The position numbers were made by a program, and so were the translations under genes. Positions 15,324 through 23,524 of a stretch of 32,088 nucleotides of DNA are shown piece by piece (the stretch's first letter is position 1; every line of letters begins with the position of its first letter). Origin of the DNA: Alphaproteobacteria bacterium (GTDB lineage: Bacteria > Pseudomonadota > Alphaproteobacteria > Bin95); assembly GCA_022827685.1 (NCBI GenBank), contig JAJEIH010000034.1, positions 1-32,088 on the forward strand, written 5' to 3'. The notes under the pieces were generated by a model, which saw nothing but the letters and a program-made list of their open reading frames with translations, ran no database searches and was not told the DNA's origin.

Positions 15324-17696
15324 TCAGGCTCGAACCCGGGATTTCGTCGGATCGTAGAAGGGGAAGGGCACCACACGCGCCGGAATGCGTTTCTGGTGGC
15401 CGTCCAGCTTGCCGACTTCGACGGCGGTCCCCTCCTCCGACGCCGTCACGTCCATTCGGCACAGCGCGATGTTCTTGCGCAGGACCGGCGAGCGCATTGC
15501 GCTGGTGATGACCCCGACCTGGGCGCGGCCGATATGCACGCAATCGCCGTGCGCCGCCGCCTCCTGGCCTTCCAGTTCCAGCCCGACCAGCTTGCGCTGC
15601 GGCGATTCCTTCCGCCGGACCAGGGCTTCGCGCCCGATGAAGTCGTCCTCCTTCGTCTTCAGCGGCACGGTGAAGCCGATGCCGGCCTCGAAGGGATCGA
15701 TCTGGTCGTCGAACTCGTGGTTGGCGAAGACGAGGCCGGCCTCGATGCGCACCATGTCGAGCGCTTCCAGACCGAAAGGCGAGAGCCCGTGCGGCTCGCC
15801 GGCCGCCCAGATGGCGTCCCATACGCCGGTCGCGTCGCGCGGATGACACCACACCTCGAAGCCCAGTTCGCCGGTATAGCCGGTGCGCGAAACGATGACC
15901 GGAATGCCGTCATGACCGCCGATCCGCCCGATCGCAAAGCGGAACCAGCCGAGCTCCTCGATAGTGGGCTGGGCGGGCGGCGTCCACACCACGTCCTTGA
16001 GGATATCCCGGCTCTTCGGCCCCTGGACGGCCACGTTGTGCAGCTGGTCGGTCGAAGAGCGAACCCAAGCATTGAGCCCGAGCTTCGCCGCCTGATCGCG
16101 CATCCACTCGCCGCCATAGTCGCAGCCGCCGATCCAGCGGAAATTATCGTCGCCCAGCCGGAAGGCGGTGCCGTCATCGATCATGCCGCCGGTCTCGTAG
16201 CACATGGCGGAATAGACCACCTGGCCGATGGCGAGCCGGCGCATGTTCCGGGTGAGCACCCATTGCATCAGCCGCTCTGCGTCCGGCCCCAGCACTTCGA
16301 ATTTGCGCAATGCCGAGAGGTCCATGATCACCGCGCGCTCACGGCACGCCCAGTATTCCTCCAGAGCGCCCCGGTTGGTGAAGCTGCTGGCCAGCCAGTA
16401 GCCGTTATATTCGGTGAAGTTCCGCGTATGCTTGGAAAACCGGGCGTGGAAACCGGTTTCCCTGGTCAGCTTGGGGTCGGCGTCGGGGGTCATGCGAAAG
16501 GCCACCGCTTTGGAGAAGACGTTTTCGCGCGGGTACACCCGCACATGGATGTCGGTCGGATTCCAGCCGTTGGCGGCGTCAATATCGTCCGGGCACGCCG
16601 ACGATACGCAGACCATATCGGTCAGCGCCTGCAACAGCACATAGTCGCCGGGGCGCGACCAGGGATTGTCATGGAACGCCTGGTTGGCGTCGTCGAACCC
16701 GGTATTGAAGAAGAAGTTCAGCGCCATCCAGCCGCGGCGCGGCGCGATCCCGAACGGCGCCAGCACCCCGTTGAAATTGTCCGTGCAGTTGACGTGGCCG
16801 GGATAGCCGACGTCGTCGTAGTACTTCGCCGTGCAGGCATACAGGAAACTGTCGTGCCGGCCGCAGGTGTCGCGGATCACCTCGACCATCGGCTGCAGGT
16901 CCTGATCGAAGCATTTCGACAGCAGGCCCGGCGCCGGATAGGCGTTGCCCATCAGCGTGCGGGTCCCTGTGGCGTCCAGACAGAGTTCGCGCCCCCGGTC
17001 GAGGCCGGCGAGGGTGAATGCCTGGAAGTCGGAACACTGCCGGCCCTGCACGTCGATAATCTGGATGAACTCGCCCGCCTTTACCTCGTAGGCTTCGGCC
17101 GTGCGCGCCGCGATGCGCCGGTCGATGCGGGGCTCGGCCAGCGGCTCCGGCGCCGGGTGCTCGGTCGGCGCAACCGGGTTGGCGCGGGTAACGAATATCT
17201 CGATCGGCGTTGGCGGATCCTGCCGGTCGACGCGCATCGGGCCGCCGGGGGCCGCGACGAAGCAAACCAGCGGCCGTTCGGCGGTGAATGTCGCCTCGCC
17301 ACCCGGACGCGAATCGCCACCAAAGACGTCGATCGACCTTGCCGCCCGGATATCGAGGCCGCGCCGCTGCAGGGAACCGGCAAGCGACCGCGCCGTCCGG
17401 TCATCGCCGCCCAGTATCGCTTTCAGGCCTTCGGCGGCTCCGTTCGACGCGGCGCCCAGCGCTTCCGTGTCCGCCGAGCCGGTCGGCGCAAAGGCCGATA
17501 TTTCGGCGGTCTGCCGCCCTTCCCGGTCCCGAACCGTGACGGTATCGCCCGGCTCCAGAGAAAAGACCGTCGCGCCTCCGCCCTCGGCGACATAGCGTTC
17601 GACCCCGAAACCCAGAACAGGCACGCCCGGCAGCAGGACGGCGCCGGCCGCCGAGGGCCGTTGCACGAGCGGCGGTGCGCTTCTCTCGTCAGTCAT
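15324..17696 (-). CDS. tdm: Trimethylamine N-oxide demethylase (TMAO aldolase), DUF1989 plus GcvT domains
   Basis: A 790-residue protein with an N-terminal DUF1989-type region (about residues 15-380) and a C-terminal aminomethyltransferase (GcvT-like, tetrahydrofolate-binding) domain (about 410-785). This pairing is characteristic of Tdm, which splits TMAO into dimethylamine and formaldehyde; the GcvT part is thought to capture formaldehyde. Cys288, His301, Cys304 and Cys368 form a Cys-X12-His-X2-Cys-X63-Cys pattern, which agrees with the zinc site I recall for the Methylocella enzyme. The ATG at 17694-17696 overlaps the permease stop by 4 bp (ATGA), so import and cleavage of TMAO are encoded by one operon. 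Plain glycine-cleavage T-protein is excluded by the extra N-terminal domain. Confidence 0.9.
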   Translation of the reverse strand: MTDERSAPPLVQRPSAAGAVLLPGVPVLGFGVERYVAEGGGATVFSLEPGDTVTVRDREGRQTAEISAFAPTGSADTEALGAASNGAAEGLKAILGGDDRTARSLAGSLQRRGLDIRAARSIDVFGGDSRPGGEATFTAERPLVCFVAAPGGPMRVDRQDPPTPIEIFVTRANPVAPTEHPAPEPLAEPRIDRRIAARTAEAYEVKAGEFIQIIDVQGRQCSDFQAFTLAGLDRGRELCLDATGTRTLMGNAYPAPGLLSKCFDQDLQPMVEVIRDTCGRHDSFLYACTAKYYDDVGYPGHVNCTDNFNGVLAPFGIAPRRGWMALNFFFNTGFDDANQAFHDNPWSRPGDYVLLQALTDMVCVSSACPDDIDAANGWNPTDIHVRVYPRENVFSKAVAFRMTPDADPKLTRETGFHARFSKHTRNFTEYNGYWLASSFTNRGALEEYWACRERAVIMDLSALRKFEVLGPDAERLMQWVLTRNMRRLAIGQVVYSAMCYETGGMIDDGTAFRLGDDNFRWIGGCDYGGEWMRDQAAKLGLNAWVRSSTDQLHNVAVQGPKSRDILKDVVWTPPAQPTIEELGWFRFAIGRIGGHDGIPVIVSRTGYTGELGFEVWCHPRDATGVWDAIWAAGEPHGLSPFGLEALDMVRIEAGLVFANHEFDDQIDPFEAGIGFTVPLKTKEDDFIGREALVRRKESPQRKLVGLELEGQEAAAHGDCVHIGRAQVGVITSAMRSPVLRKNIALCRMDVTASEEGTAVEVGKLDGHQKRIPARVVPFPFYDPTKSRVRA

Positions 17697-19687
17697 GCCA
17701 GCCCCAACACCTTCCTGCGTTCCCGCGCCCAGGCGTTGATCAACTGGTCGGCGATCAGGCCCATGCAGGCGACGCAGAGTCCGACGACCAGAGACTTGCC
17801 CGCATTGTTATCAGCCTTGGACCGGAAAATCTCCTGGCCGAGATCGGTGGTGCCGATGAAGGCGGCGATCACCACCATGAACAGCGCGTACATGATCGTC
17901 TGGTTGATGCCCAGCATGATCGCCGGGAAGGCAAGCGGCATGCGTACCTTCCACAATACCTGGCGCGGCGTGCAGCCCGACGTGATCGCCGCCTCGACGA
18001 TGTCGTGCGGCACAGTCCGCAACCCGAAGATCGTCAACCGGGTCGTCGGGATCGTCGCGTAGATCACGATTGCCATGATGGCGGCGAAATCGTTGACGTT
18101 GAACAGCATGATCGCCGGGATGAGGTAGATGAAGGATGGGAAGGTCTGGAAAGTGTCCAGGATCAGTTCCACGATCTTCGTCCGCCTGGGCCCGGACGCC
18201 GCCCAGATGCCGACGATCGACCCGAATATCACGCAGACGATCACTGCGAAGCTGACCATGTAGGCAGTGATAAGCGTCCGCTCCCAGAAGCCGGCAAAGG
18301 CGAGATAGAGCGCGAACAGCGCCTGGATGCCGGCGACCTTCCAGCCGCCGTAATACCATCCGAGCGTGACCGCGAAGACCAGCAGCGCCGACCAGGGCAG
18401 CAGCAGGTAAAGGTCGCGCATAGGGATCAGGACATGCACCAGGAGCGTGGCCTTGATCAGTTCCAGATAGTCGAACGCATAGACGATGATGTAGTCGATC
18501 AGCGCGTCCCACATCGGCGCGGTGGTGATCGAAAGCGATTTCGGCCAGAGCTGCAGCGCCGGAATGAACGCCGCCAGAATGTAGGAGACGGCGACGACCG
18601 CGGCGCCGGCCGTGAGGAAGGGATGGCGGACATGGAACGGCCCTTCCCGCATATGCTCCGGCTCCTTCCGCGCCCAGGCCTGGCTCAGGCGGTCGAGGAT
18701 GATCGCCATGAACACGATCACCACGCCGATCTCCAGCGCCTGGCCGATCCACAGCGAGCGCAGCCGGTTCAGGAGGTCGTGGCCCAGCCCCTTGGCGCCG
18801 ACGAAGGACGCGAGGACGACCATCGCCAGGCACAGCATGATGACCTGGTTGACACCGACCATCAGGGTCGGCCGCGCCGCCGGCAGTTCGACCTTCCAGA
18901 GCATCTGGCGTCCGGTGCAGCCGGCCATGATGCCGGCCTCGCGGACTTCCGGCGACACTCCCTTCAATCCCAGAATGGTCAGCCGCGCCATCACCGGGAA
19001 GGCGAAGATGATCGTGGCGATCGTGCCCGCCTTGTGGCCGATGCCGATAAAGATGGCGACCGGGATCATGTAGGAGAAATGCGGCAGCGCCTGCATGACG
19101 TTGAGGACCGGCCACAACAGCGTCTCGAACCAGCGCCTCTTGTAGGCCAGGATGCCGAGCGCAACGCCGATCGCGCCGGCGACCGGCGCCGCCACGAGAA
19201 CTACCGACAGGGTGACCATCGACAGTTCCCATTTGCCGAAGATCGCCATATAGGCGAAGCAGACGCCTGCGATGATCCCGAGCTGCCGGCCTTGCAGATA
19301 CCAGCCGAGCACGATCGCCAGGCCGGTGACCGCGATCCAGGGCAGCCCCGGAACCGAGTCCGAGAAACCGGCGACCAGGATCGCCTCGACGAAATCGAGC
19401 GGATAGTCGATCAGGTTGGCGATGGCCCGGGACATGTCCCGGAAGGTGAGGAGACCGAATATCTCCTCCGTGCGCAGGACCCCCACGATGACGTTGATCC
19501 AGCCGACGAACGGCGCCGACCACGCTTCCGGAACAGCCCGCAGCCAGTCGGGCAGCCACGGCCCGAGCAGGAGGACGAACACGAACGGCGCCAGCAGGAA
19601 GGCGGCGACACGGAGACCGGATTGCCCGCTGCCGGCCACCCAGCGGCGGACCGCGAGTTCGCCGCTGGGAACTGCGGCTTCAGCCAC
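17693..19687 (-). CDS. tmoV: TMAO ABC transporter permease, two permease units fused in one chain
   Basis: A 664-residue inner-membrane protein with many transmembrane segments and an internal duplication. Each half ends with the permease coupling-loop motif: first half GIMAGCTGRQMLWKVELP (about residues 252-269), second half AITSGCTPRQVLWKVRMP (about 100 residues from the C-terminus), each followed by a similar hydrophobic block. Single-unit relatives such as ProW are roughly half this length, so one chain probably supplies both halves of the channel. The GTG start at 19685-19687 overlaps the ATPase gene by 8 bp (GTGGCTGA). The transporter belongs to the quaternary-amine uptake class; the TMAO assignment rests on fusion length, on tdm next in the operon and on nearby tmm. 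Confidence 0.83.
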   Translation of the reverse strand: MAEAAVPSGELAVRRWVAGSGQSGLRVAAFLLAPFVFVLLLGPWLPDWLRAVPEAWSAPFVGWINVIVGVLRTEEIFGLLTFRDMSRAIANLIDYPLDFVEAILVAGFSDSVPGLPWIAVTGLAIVLGWYLQGRQLGIIAGVCFAYMAIFGKWELSMVTLSVVLVAAPVAGAIGVALGILAYKRRWFETLLWPVLNVMQALPHFSYMIPVAIFIGIGHKAGTIATIIFAFPVMARLTILGLKGVSPEVREAGIMAGCTGRQMLWKVELPAARPTLMVGVNQVIMLCLAMVVLASFVGAKGLGHDLLNRLRSLWIGQALEIGVVIVFMAIILDRLSQAWARKEPEHMREGPFHVRHPFLTAGAAVVAVSYILAAFIPALQLWPKSLSITTAPMWDALIDYIIVYAFDYLELIKATLLVHVLIPMRDLYLLLPWSALLVFAVTLGWYYGGWKVAGIQALFALYLAFAGFWERTLITAYMVSFAVIVCVIFGSIVGIWAASGPRRTKIVELILDTFQTFPSFIYLIPAIMLFNVNDFAAIMAIVIYATIPTTRLTIFGLRTVPHDIVEAAITSGCTPRQVLWKVRMPLAFPAIMLGINQTIMYALFMVVIAAFIGTTDLGQEIFRSKADNNAGKSLVVGLCVACMGLIADQLINAWARERRKVLGLA

Positions 19688-20714
19688 CGGCACCGGACTC
19701 CCGGGAGAACAGCACGTCCAGAATGCGCGTGCGGCTGACAACGCCGACGATCCGGTCGTCATCGTCCGCGACCCGCAGCGGAACTTCACTTGTGACGATC
19801 ATCCGTGCGACATCCGCCACCCTGTCGGTCCGTCGCACCACGCTGTCCGACAGAGGCTGGCCGTCCGTCGGCGCTTCCATCACCGAGGCGATGGTCAGCA
19901 GCTTTTCGCGGGCGACGTCGCGCGTGAAGTTGGCGACATAGTCGTCGGTGGGCCGCGTCACCAGCTCTTCCGGCGTGCCGATCTGCACGATCCGGCCTTC
20001 GTTCATGATCGCGATGCGGTCGGCAAGCCGGATCGCTTCGTCGAAGTCGTGGGTGATGAAGGCGATCGTCTTCTGCAGCATCGTCTGCAGACGCAGGAAC
20101 TCGTCCTGCATTTCGCGCCGGATCAACGGGTCGAGCGCGGAGAAGGGCTCATCGAGGAACCAGACATCCGGTTCGACCGCCAGCGAACGCGCAATGCCGA
20201 CACGCTGCTGCTGGCCGCCCGACAGCTCGCGCGGGTAGTAGCGCTCGCGCCCCTTGAGCCCGACGAGCTCAATGATCTCCAGCGCCCGGTTCTCCCGTGT
20301 CGCGCGATCGACGCCCTGCACCTCCAGCGGAAAGGCGACGTTCTGCAGCACCGTCCGGTGCGGCAGCAGGGCGAAATGCTGGAACACCATCCCCATCTTG
20401 TGGCGGCGGATTTCAATCAGCTCCCGGGCAGGAATCTTCAGCAGGTCCTGACCGTCGAACAGCACTTCGCCGGCGGTCGGTTCGATCAGGCGGGACAAGC
20501 AGCGCACCAGCGTGGACTTGCCGGAACCGCTGAGTCCCATGATGACCAGGATTTCGCCGGGGAAGACTTCGAGGCTGGCGTGGCGGACAGCAGGGATATA
20601 GCCGTCGGCCTCGATCGCGTCGTCTGGGGGTGCGCCGCCATGCGCAGCCAGAAAGCCTTCCGGGTCCCTGCCGTACAGTTTCCAGACGCTCCGGCAGGCG
20701 ATCTTGGCGTCCAA
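19680..20714 (-). CDS. tmoW: TMAO ABC transporter ATP-binding protein with C-terminal CBS-like region
   Basis: A 344-residue ATPase of the glycine betaine/proline (ProV/OpuAA) class. Walker A (GLSGSGKST) lies at residues 60-68, followed by the signature LSGGQQQRVG, Walker B (VWFLDEPFSALD) and the switch His in ITHDFDEA. The last 80 or so residues resemble a CBS domain (VVRRTDRVADVARM ... RIVGVVSRTRILDVLF). The frame stays open upstream to 21062, but that part would cross the decamer repeats. I prefer a TTG start at 20712-20714 because GGGGAGG lies about 5 bp upstream and the protein then begins like ProV (MDAKIACRSVWKLYG). It is the first gene of tmoW-tmoV-tdm, divergent from tmoX. Confidence 0.82.
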   Translation of the reverse strand: MDAKIACRSVWKLYGRDPEGFLAAHGGAPPDDAIEADGYIPAVRHASLEVFPGEILVIMGLSGSGKSTLVRCLSRLIEPTAGEVLFDGQDLLKIPARELIEIRRHKMGMVFQHFALLPHRTVLQNVAFPLEVQGVDRATRENRALEIIELVGLKGRERYYPRELSGGQQQRVGIARSLAVEPDVWFLDEPFSALDPLIRREMQDEFLRLQTMLQKTIAFITHDFDEAIRLADRIAIMNEGRIVQIGTPEELVTRPTDDYVANFTRDVAREKLLTIASVMEAPTDGQPLSDSVVRRTDRVADVARMIVTSEVPLRVADDDDRIVGVVSRTRILDVLFSRESGAGG

Positions 20715-20821
20715 ACCTTCCTCCCCATTCGGCCGCCCCGAGACGGCGAGTTTACGGTACGACTTTTTCCCGGACCGGGAAACGCCATACCGCCGCTGGC
20801 GCGGACCGATAATGCCATTGT

Positions 20822-20859
20822 GAACCATTTCCAACCATTTTTTACTATTACGAACCTTT
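20822..20859. promoter_or_regulatory. Four phased decamer repeats upstream of tmoWV-tdm
   Basis: GAACCATT (20822), CAACCATT (20832), TTACTATT (20842) and GAACCTTT (20852) lie exactly 10 bp apart. The set is in the tmoW/tmoX divergent region, 108-145 bp before the proposed tmoW start, and is the longest strictly phased example in the window. Confidence 0.65.
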
Positions 20860-20867
20860 ATCTTCGG

Positions 20868-20898
20868 TTGACATCTTGCCTTTGAAATGGATGATAGA
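20868..20898 (+). promoter_or_regulatory. Possible tmoX promoter
   Basis: TTGACA at 20868-20873 is a perfect -35 box. GATAGA at 20893-20898 is a poor -10 match with a long 19-bp spacer. If it is used, the downstream decamer pair would fall within the early transcript. Confidence 0.3.
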
Positions 20899-20923
20899 CT
20901 CCAGGCATCGAACTGAAAGTAAG

Positions 20924-20941
20924 ATTGGTTCAAATTGGTTC
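20924..20941. promoter_or_regulatory. Two phased decamer repeats just upstream of tmoX
   Basis: Two identical ATTGGTTC copies at 20924-20931 and 20934-20941 are 10 bp apart. They end 28 bp before the tmoX start codon, closer to the gene than at the other loci, a position that would favour repression. Confidence 0.65.
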
Positions 20942-20969
20942 GATGCAGTGCGATCGAGGGAGGATCGTC

Positions 20970-21913
20970 ATGCGAAAGATTGCGAAAGCAGCCGGCGCGG
21001 CCGCATTTCTGATGGTCGGCGCCCAAGTTGCCGCCGCCGATACGATCAACATTCCGCTCCACAACTGGTCCAGCCAGCTCGTGGGCGCCCGTATCGTCGG
21101 CAACATGCTGGAGATGGTGGGCGAGAAGGTCGCCTACGTGTCAGCGGACAGCCAAGTCGTTTACACTTCGATGTGCGAAGGCGACATCCACCTCGTGCAT
21201 GAGGTCTGGCAGGGCGCCTTCGGCGTCAGCTACGAGAAACAGCTCAACGCGGGCTGCGTGATCACGGCGACGACCCATGAAGCCAAGACCCGCGAGGAAT
21301 GGTGGTATCCGGCTTATGTCGAGGAGGCCTGCCCCGGCCTGCCCGACTGGGAAGCGCTGAACAACTGCGCCGAAATGTTTGCGACCGCCGCCACCAAGCC
21401 GCAGGGCCGCTTCCTCGCCGGCCCGGTGGACTGGCTGAAGCACGACCAGGAGCGCGTCGACGGGCTCGGCATGAACTTCAAAGTGGTGAACGCGGGCTCG
21501 GCCGCCGCCCTGTGGGCCGAGTTGGAATCGGCCAGCAAGCGCAAGGCGCCGATAGTGCTGTTCAACTGACGCCGAACTTCATCGAGGCGCTCTACGAGGG
21601 CAAGTTCGTGGAATTTCCGGCGTATGAAGAGGCCTGCCGCAAGGATCCCAGCTGGGGTCTAAACCCGGACAAGGCCTATGACTGCGGCAACCCCAAGGAC
21701 GGCTATCTGAAACTCGGCGTCTGGAAGGAGTTCCCCGAGAAATGGCCGAAAGCCTACAAGGTGCTGCAGAACATGAGCTTCTCGAACCTTGACATCGCCG
21801 TCATGGCCAAGCTGGTGGACGTTGACAAGATGGAGGCGGACGCCGCAGCGGCGAAGTGGATGGAAGACAACGAAGCCAAGTGGAAGCCCTGGGTGGACGC
21901 GGCCGGAATGTAA
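20970..21913 (+). pseudogene. tmoX: TMAO ABC transporter substrate-binding protein, interrupted by a one-base frameshift
   Basis: A periplasmic binding protein of the quaternary-amine (OpuAC/ProX) class. Residues 1-23 are a signal peptide (MRKIAKAAGAAAFLMVGAQVAAA), and mature sequence begins with DTINIPLHNWSSQ. The start at 20970 follows GAGGGAGG. The reading frame hits TGA at 21567-21569 after residue 199. The rest of the family sequence continues from 21569 in another frame (TPNFIEALYEGKFVEFP ...) to a TAA at 21911-21913. One extra G after 21568 would turn TGA C into TGG AC, restoring FNWTPNF and a 314-residue protein. Both parts are otherwise intact, so this is either a sequencing error or a very recent mutation. 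It would supply TMAO to TmoVW. Confidence 0.85.
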
Positions 21914-21941
21914 GGTCGGGAGCCCACGGCTCGATATCGCG

Positions 21942-21973
21942 AAGGGCCCGCCAGCGATGGCGGGCCCTTTTTC
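21942..21973 (+). terminator. Rho-independent terminator after tmoX
   Basis: GGGCCCGCCA (21944-21953) and TGGCGGGCCC (21958-21967) form a perfect 10-bp stem with a GCGA loop, followed by five T (21968-21972). It lies 31 bp after the tmoX stop and separates tmoX from the lyase gene. Confidence 0.92.
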
Positions 21974-22050
21974 TTGCGTGCTTGTCTTCGACGGCGGCGC
22001 GAATATTTGCCGGGGTGCCTCACCCGCTTCAACCGACAGGGTAATGGATC

Positions 22051-23502
22051 ATGACGGTAATCCTGGAAACGCGAGCCGATTTCACGCTCGAAACCGCGCG
22101 GCGGGTGGCCTGGGCCGGCGAAGGCGTCGAACTCGGCGCCAGGGCTCTCGCGGCAATGCGGCAGGGGCGGCATCGGCTGGAACGCATTCTCGACCATGAC
22201 CCCGAGGTTACGATCTATGGCGTGACGTCGGGATACGGCCAGTTCGCCCGCAAGAGGCTTACCACAGCGGAACGGGAACGATGGGCCGGGATGTCGCCGG
22301 CCCGTATCGCCGCCTCCTGGGGCGATCCCCTTCCCGAACGCGTCGTGCGCGCCATCGTCCTGGCGCGCCTGGCCAACTTTGTGGAAGGACATGCCGCGAT
22401 ATCGCCGGAAATCGCCCTGGGCGTCGCCGCCATGCTCGACGAGGACAGCTTGCCGGCGGTCCCGGCGCAAGGTCAGGGCGGGGCGGGTGAGATCCTCTCG
22501 CTGAGCCACCTGTTCGCCGGTCTGGCGGAACGGATGAAGCCGGCGGCCAAGGATGTGCTGTGCCTCATCAATGGATCGCCGGCGGCCACGGGGCTTGTCG
22601 CCGATGCCGCGCTTGCCGCCGCCGGGCGCCTGGAACAGGCGGCGCAGGTCTTTGCGCTCTCCTTCGAGGCTTTCAACGCGCCGCTGGGCCATCTCGATCC
22701 CGCCTTGGACGGTTACTGGAACAATCCCCATGACGGCTGGGCGCTCCGGCGTCTTCGCGAACTGGTGGGCGCCGGCCACGGCGGAAAGCGGCGTCCCTAC
22801 CAGGCGCCCGTGAGCTACCGGATCGTGCCGCGGATGCTGGGCCAGGCCCGGCGAGCGGCGGCCATGGCCGAGGAAGTCGCCTTCGAGTCGCTTCAGGCGG
22901 TGACGGACAACCCGGTATGGGCCGCCGCCATCGACGAGGACCACCCCTTCGGCCGCTTCATATCGACGGGCGGCTATCACAACCCCCATGCGGTGCTCGC
23001 GATGGATGCACTGACCGCCGCCTGCGCCAATCTCTGCGTTCTTGCCGGACGTCAGGGCGCGAAGCTCCTGGACGGGGCCGTTTCGCTGCTTCCCGACCAG
23101 CTCACTACCGCCGAACCGGGCGGCGAGGGCCGCCGCGCCCATATGGGAGGCCTGCCGATGGCCCAGACCGGATATGAAGAGGAAGCCCGTCTCTACGCCC
23201 AGGCCACGCTGCTCCCCGGAAGCGAATCCGGCGGCTTCGGCCAGAACGACGTCGCGAGCCCGGTGTTCCTCGCATGGTCCAAGCAGGACCGCGCCGGGCG
23301 GTGCCTCGACATGGCGCTCGCCAGTCTCGTGCCGATTGCCCTGCGCGCTTTCGACGTCACCGGCCGCCCTGTTCCGCCGCAACTGGCCGGACTCGAGGCC
23401 GCAGTCCGGGAGATTGAGCCGGACCTGGCGCGGCCCATGGCGCTGGGTCCCGTGGTGGCATCGATTGCCGGGGCCTTGCGCCGCGACATCTATCCATCGT
23501 GA
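22051..23502 (+). CDS. Histidine-ammonia-lyase-like protein lacking the MIO serine
   Basis: A 483-residue member of the aromatic amino acid lyase superfamily (HAL/PAL). Family blocks include YGVTSGYGQFA (56-66), RLANFVEGHAA (106-116), the MIO-region relative GQGGAGEILSLSH (141-153), INGSPAATG and SYRIVPRMLG. In active HAL the Ala-Ser-Gly triplet cyclises to the MIO electrophile. Here it is Gly144-Ala145-Gly146, so the serine is absent and normal MIO cannot form. The C-terminal GQEDH-type block is also changed (GFGQNDVASP). It is therefore unlikely to be ordinary HutH. Ergothionase, a lyase that removes trimethylamine from ergothioneine, belongs to the same superfamily. With tmm and a quaternary-amine transporter adjacent, a TMA-releasing betaine lyase is a reasonable guess, not shown. 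The ribosome-binding site is weak. Confidence 0.8.
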   Translation: MTVILETRADFTLETARRVAWAGEGVELGARALAAMRQGRHRLERILDHDPEVTIYGVTSGYGQFARKRLTTAERERWAGMSPARIAASWGDPLPERVVRAIVLARLANFVEGHAAISPEIALGVAAMLDEDSLPAVPAQGQGGAGEILSLSHLFAGLAERMKPAAKDVLCLINGSPAATGLVADAALAAAGRLEQAAQVFALSFEAFNAPLGHLDPALDGYWNNPHDGWALRRLRELVGAGHGGKRRPYQAPVSYRIVPRMLGQARRAAAMAEEVAFESLQAVTDNPVWAAAIDEDHPFGRFISTGGYHNPHAVLAMDALTAACANLCVLAGRQGAKLLDGAVSLLPDQLTTAEPGGEGRRAHMGGLPMAQTGYEEEARLYAQATLLPGSESGGFGQNDVASPVFLAWSKQDRAGRCLDMALASLVPIALRAFDVTGRPVPPQLAGLEAAVREIEPDLARPMALGPVVASIAGALRRDIYPS

Positions 23503-23524
23503 TGTGAACGAAGCGGCGGAGGCG

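Noticed and set aside
19688-21062. Longer tmoW reading frame starting near 21062 or at the ATG near 20822
   Set aside because: These starts would run through the decamer repeats and give non-homologous N-termini without a ribosome-binding site.
17693-21913. Glycine betaine/proline (OpuA/ProU) transporter
   Set aside because: Same transporter class, but the fused permease, tdm in the same operon and nearby tmm point to TmoXVW. Mixed specificity remains possible.
22051-23502. Functional histidine ammonia-lyase (hutH)
   Set aside because: The MIO serine is absent and no hutU, hutI or hutG gene is adjacent.
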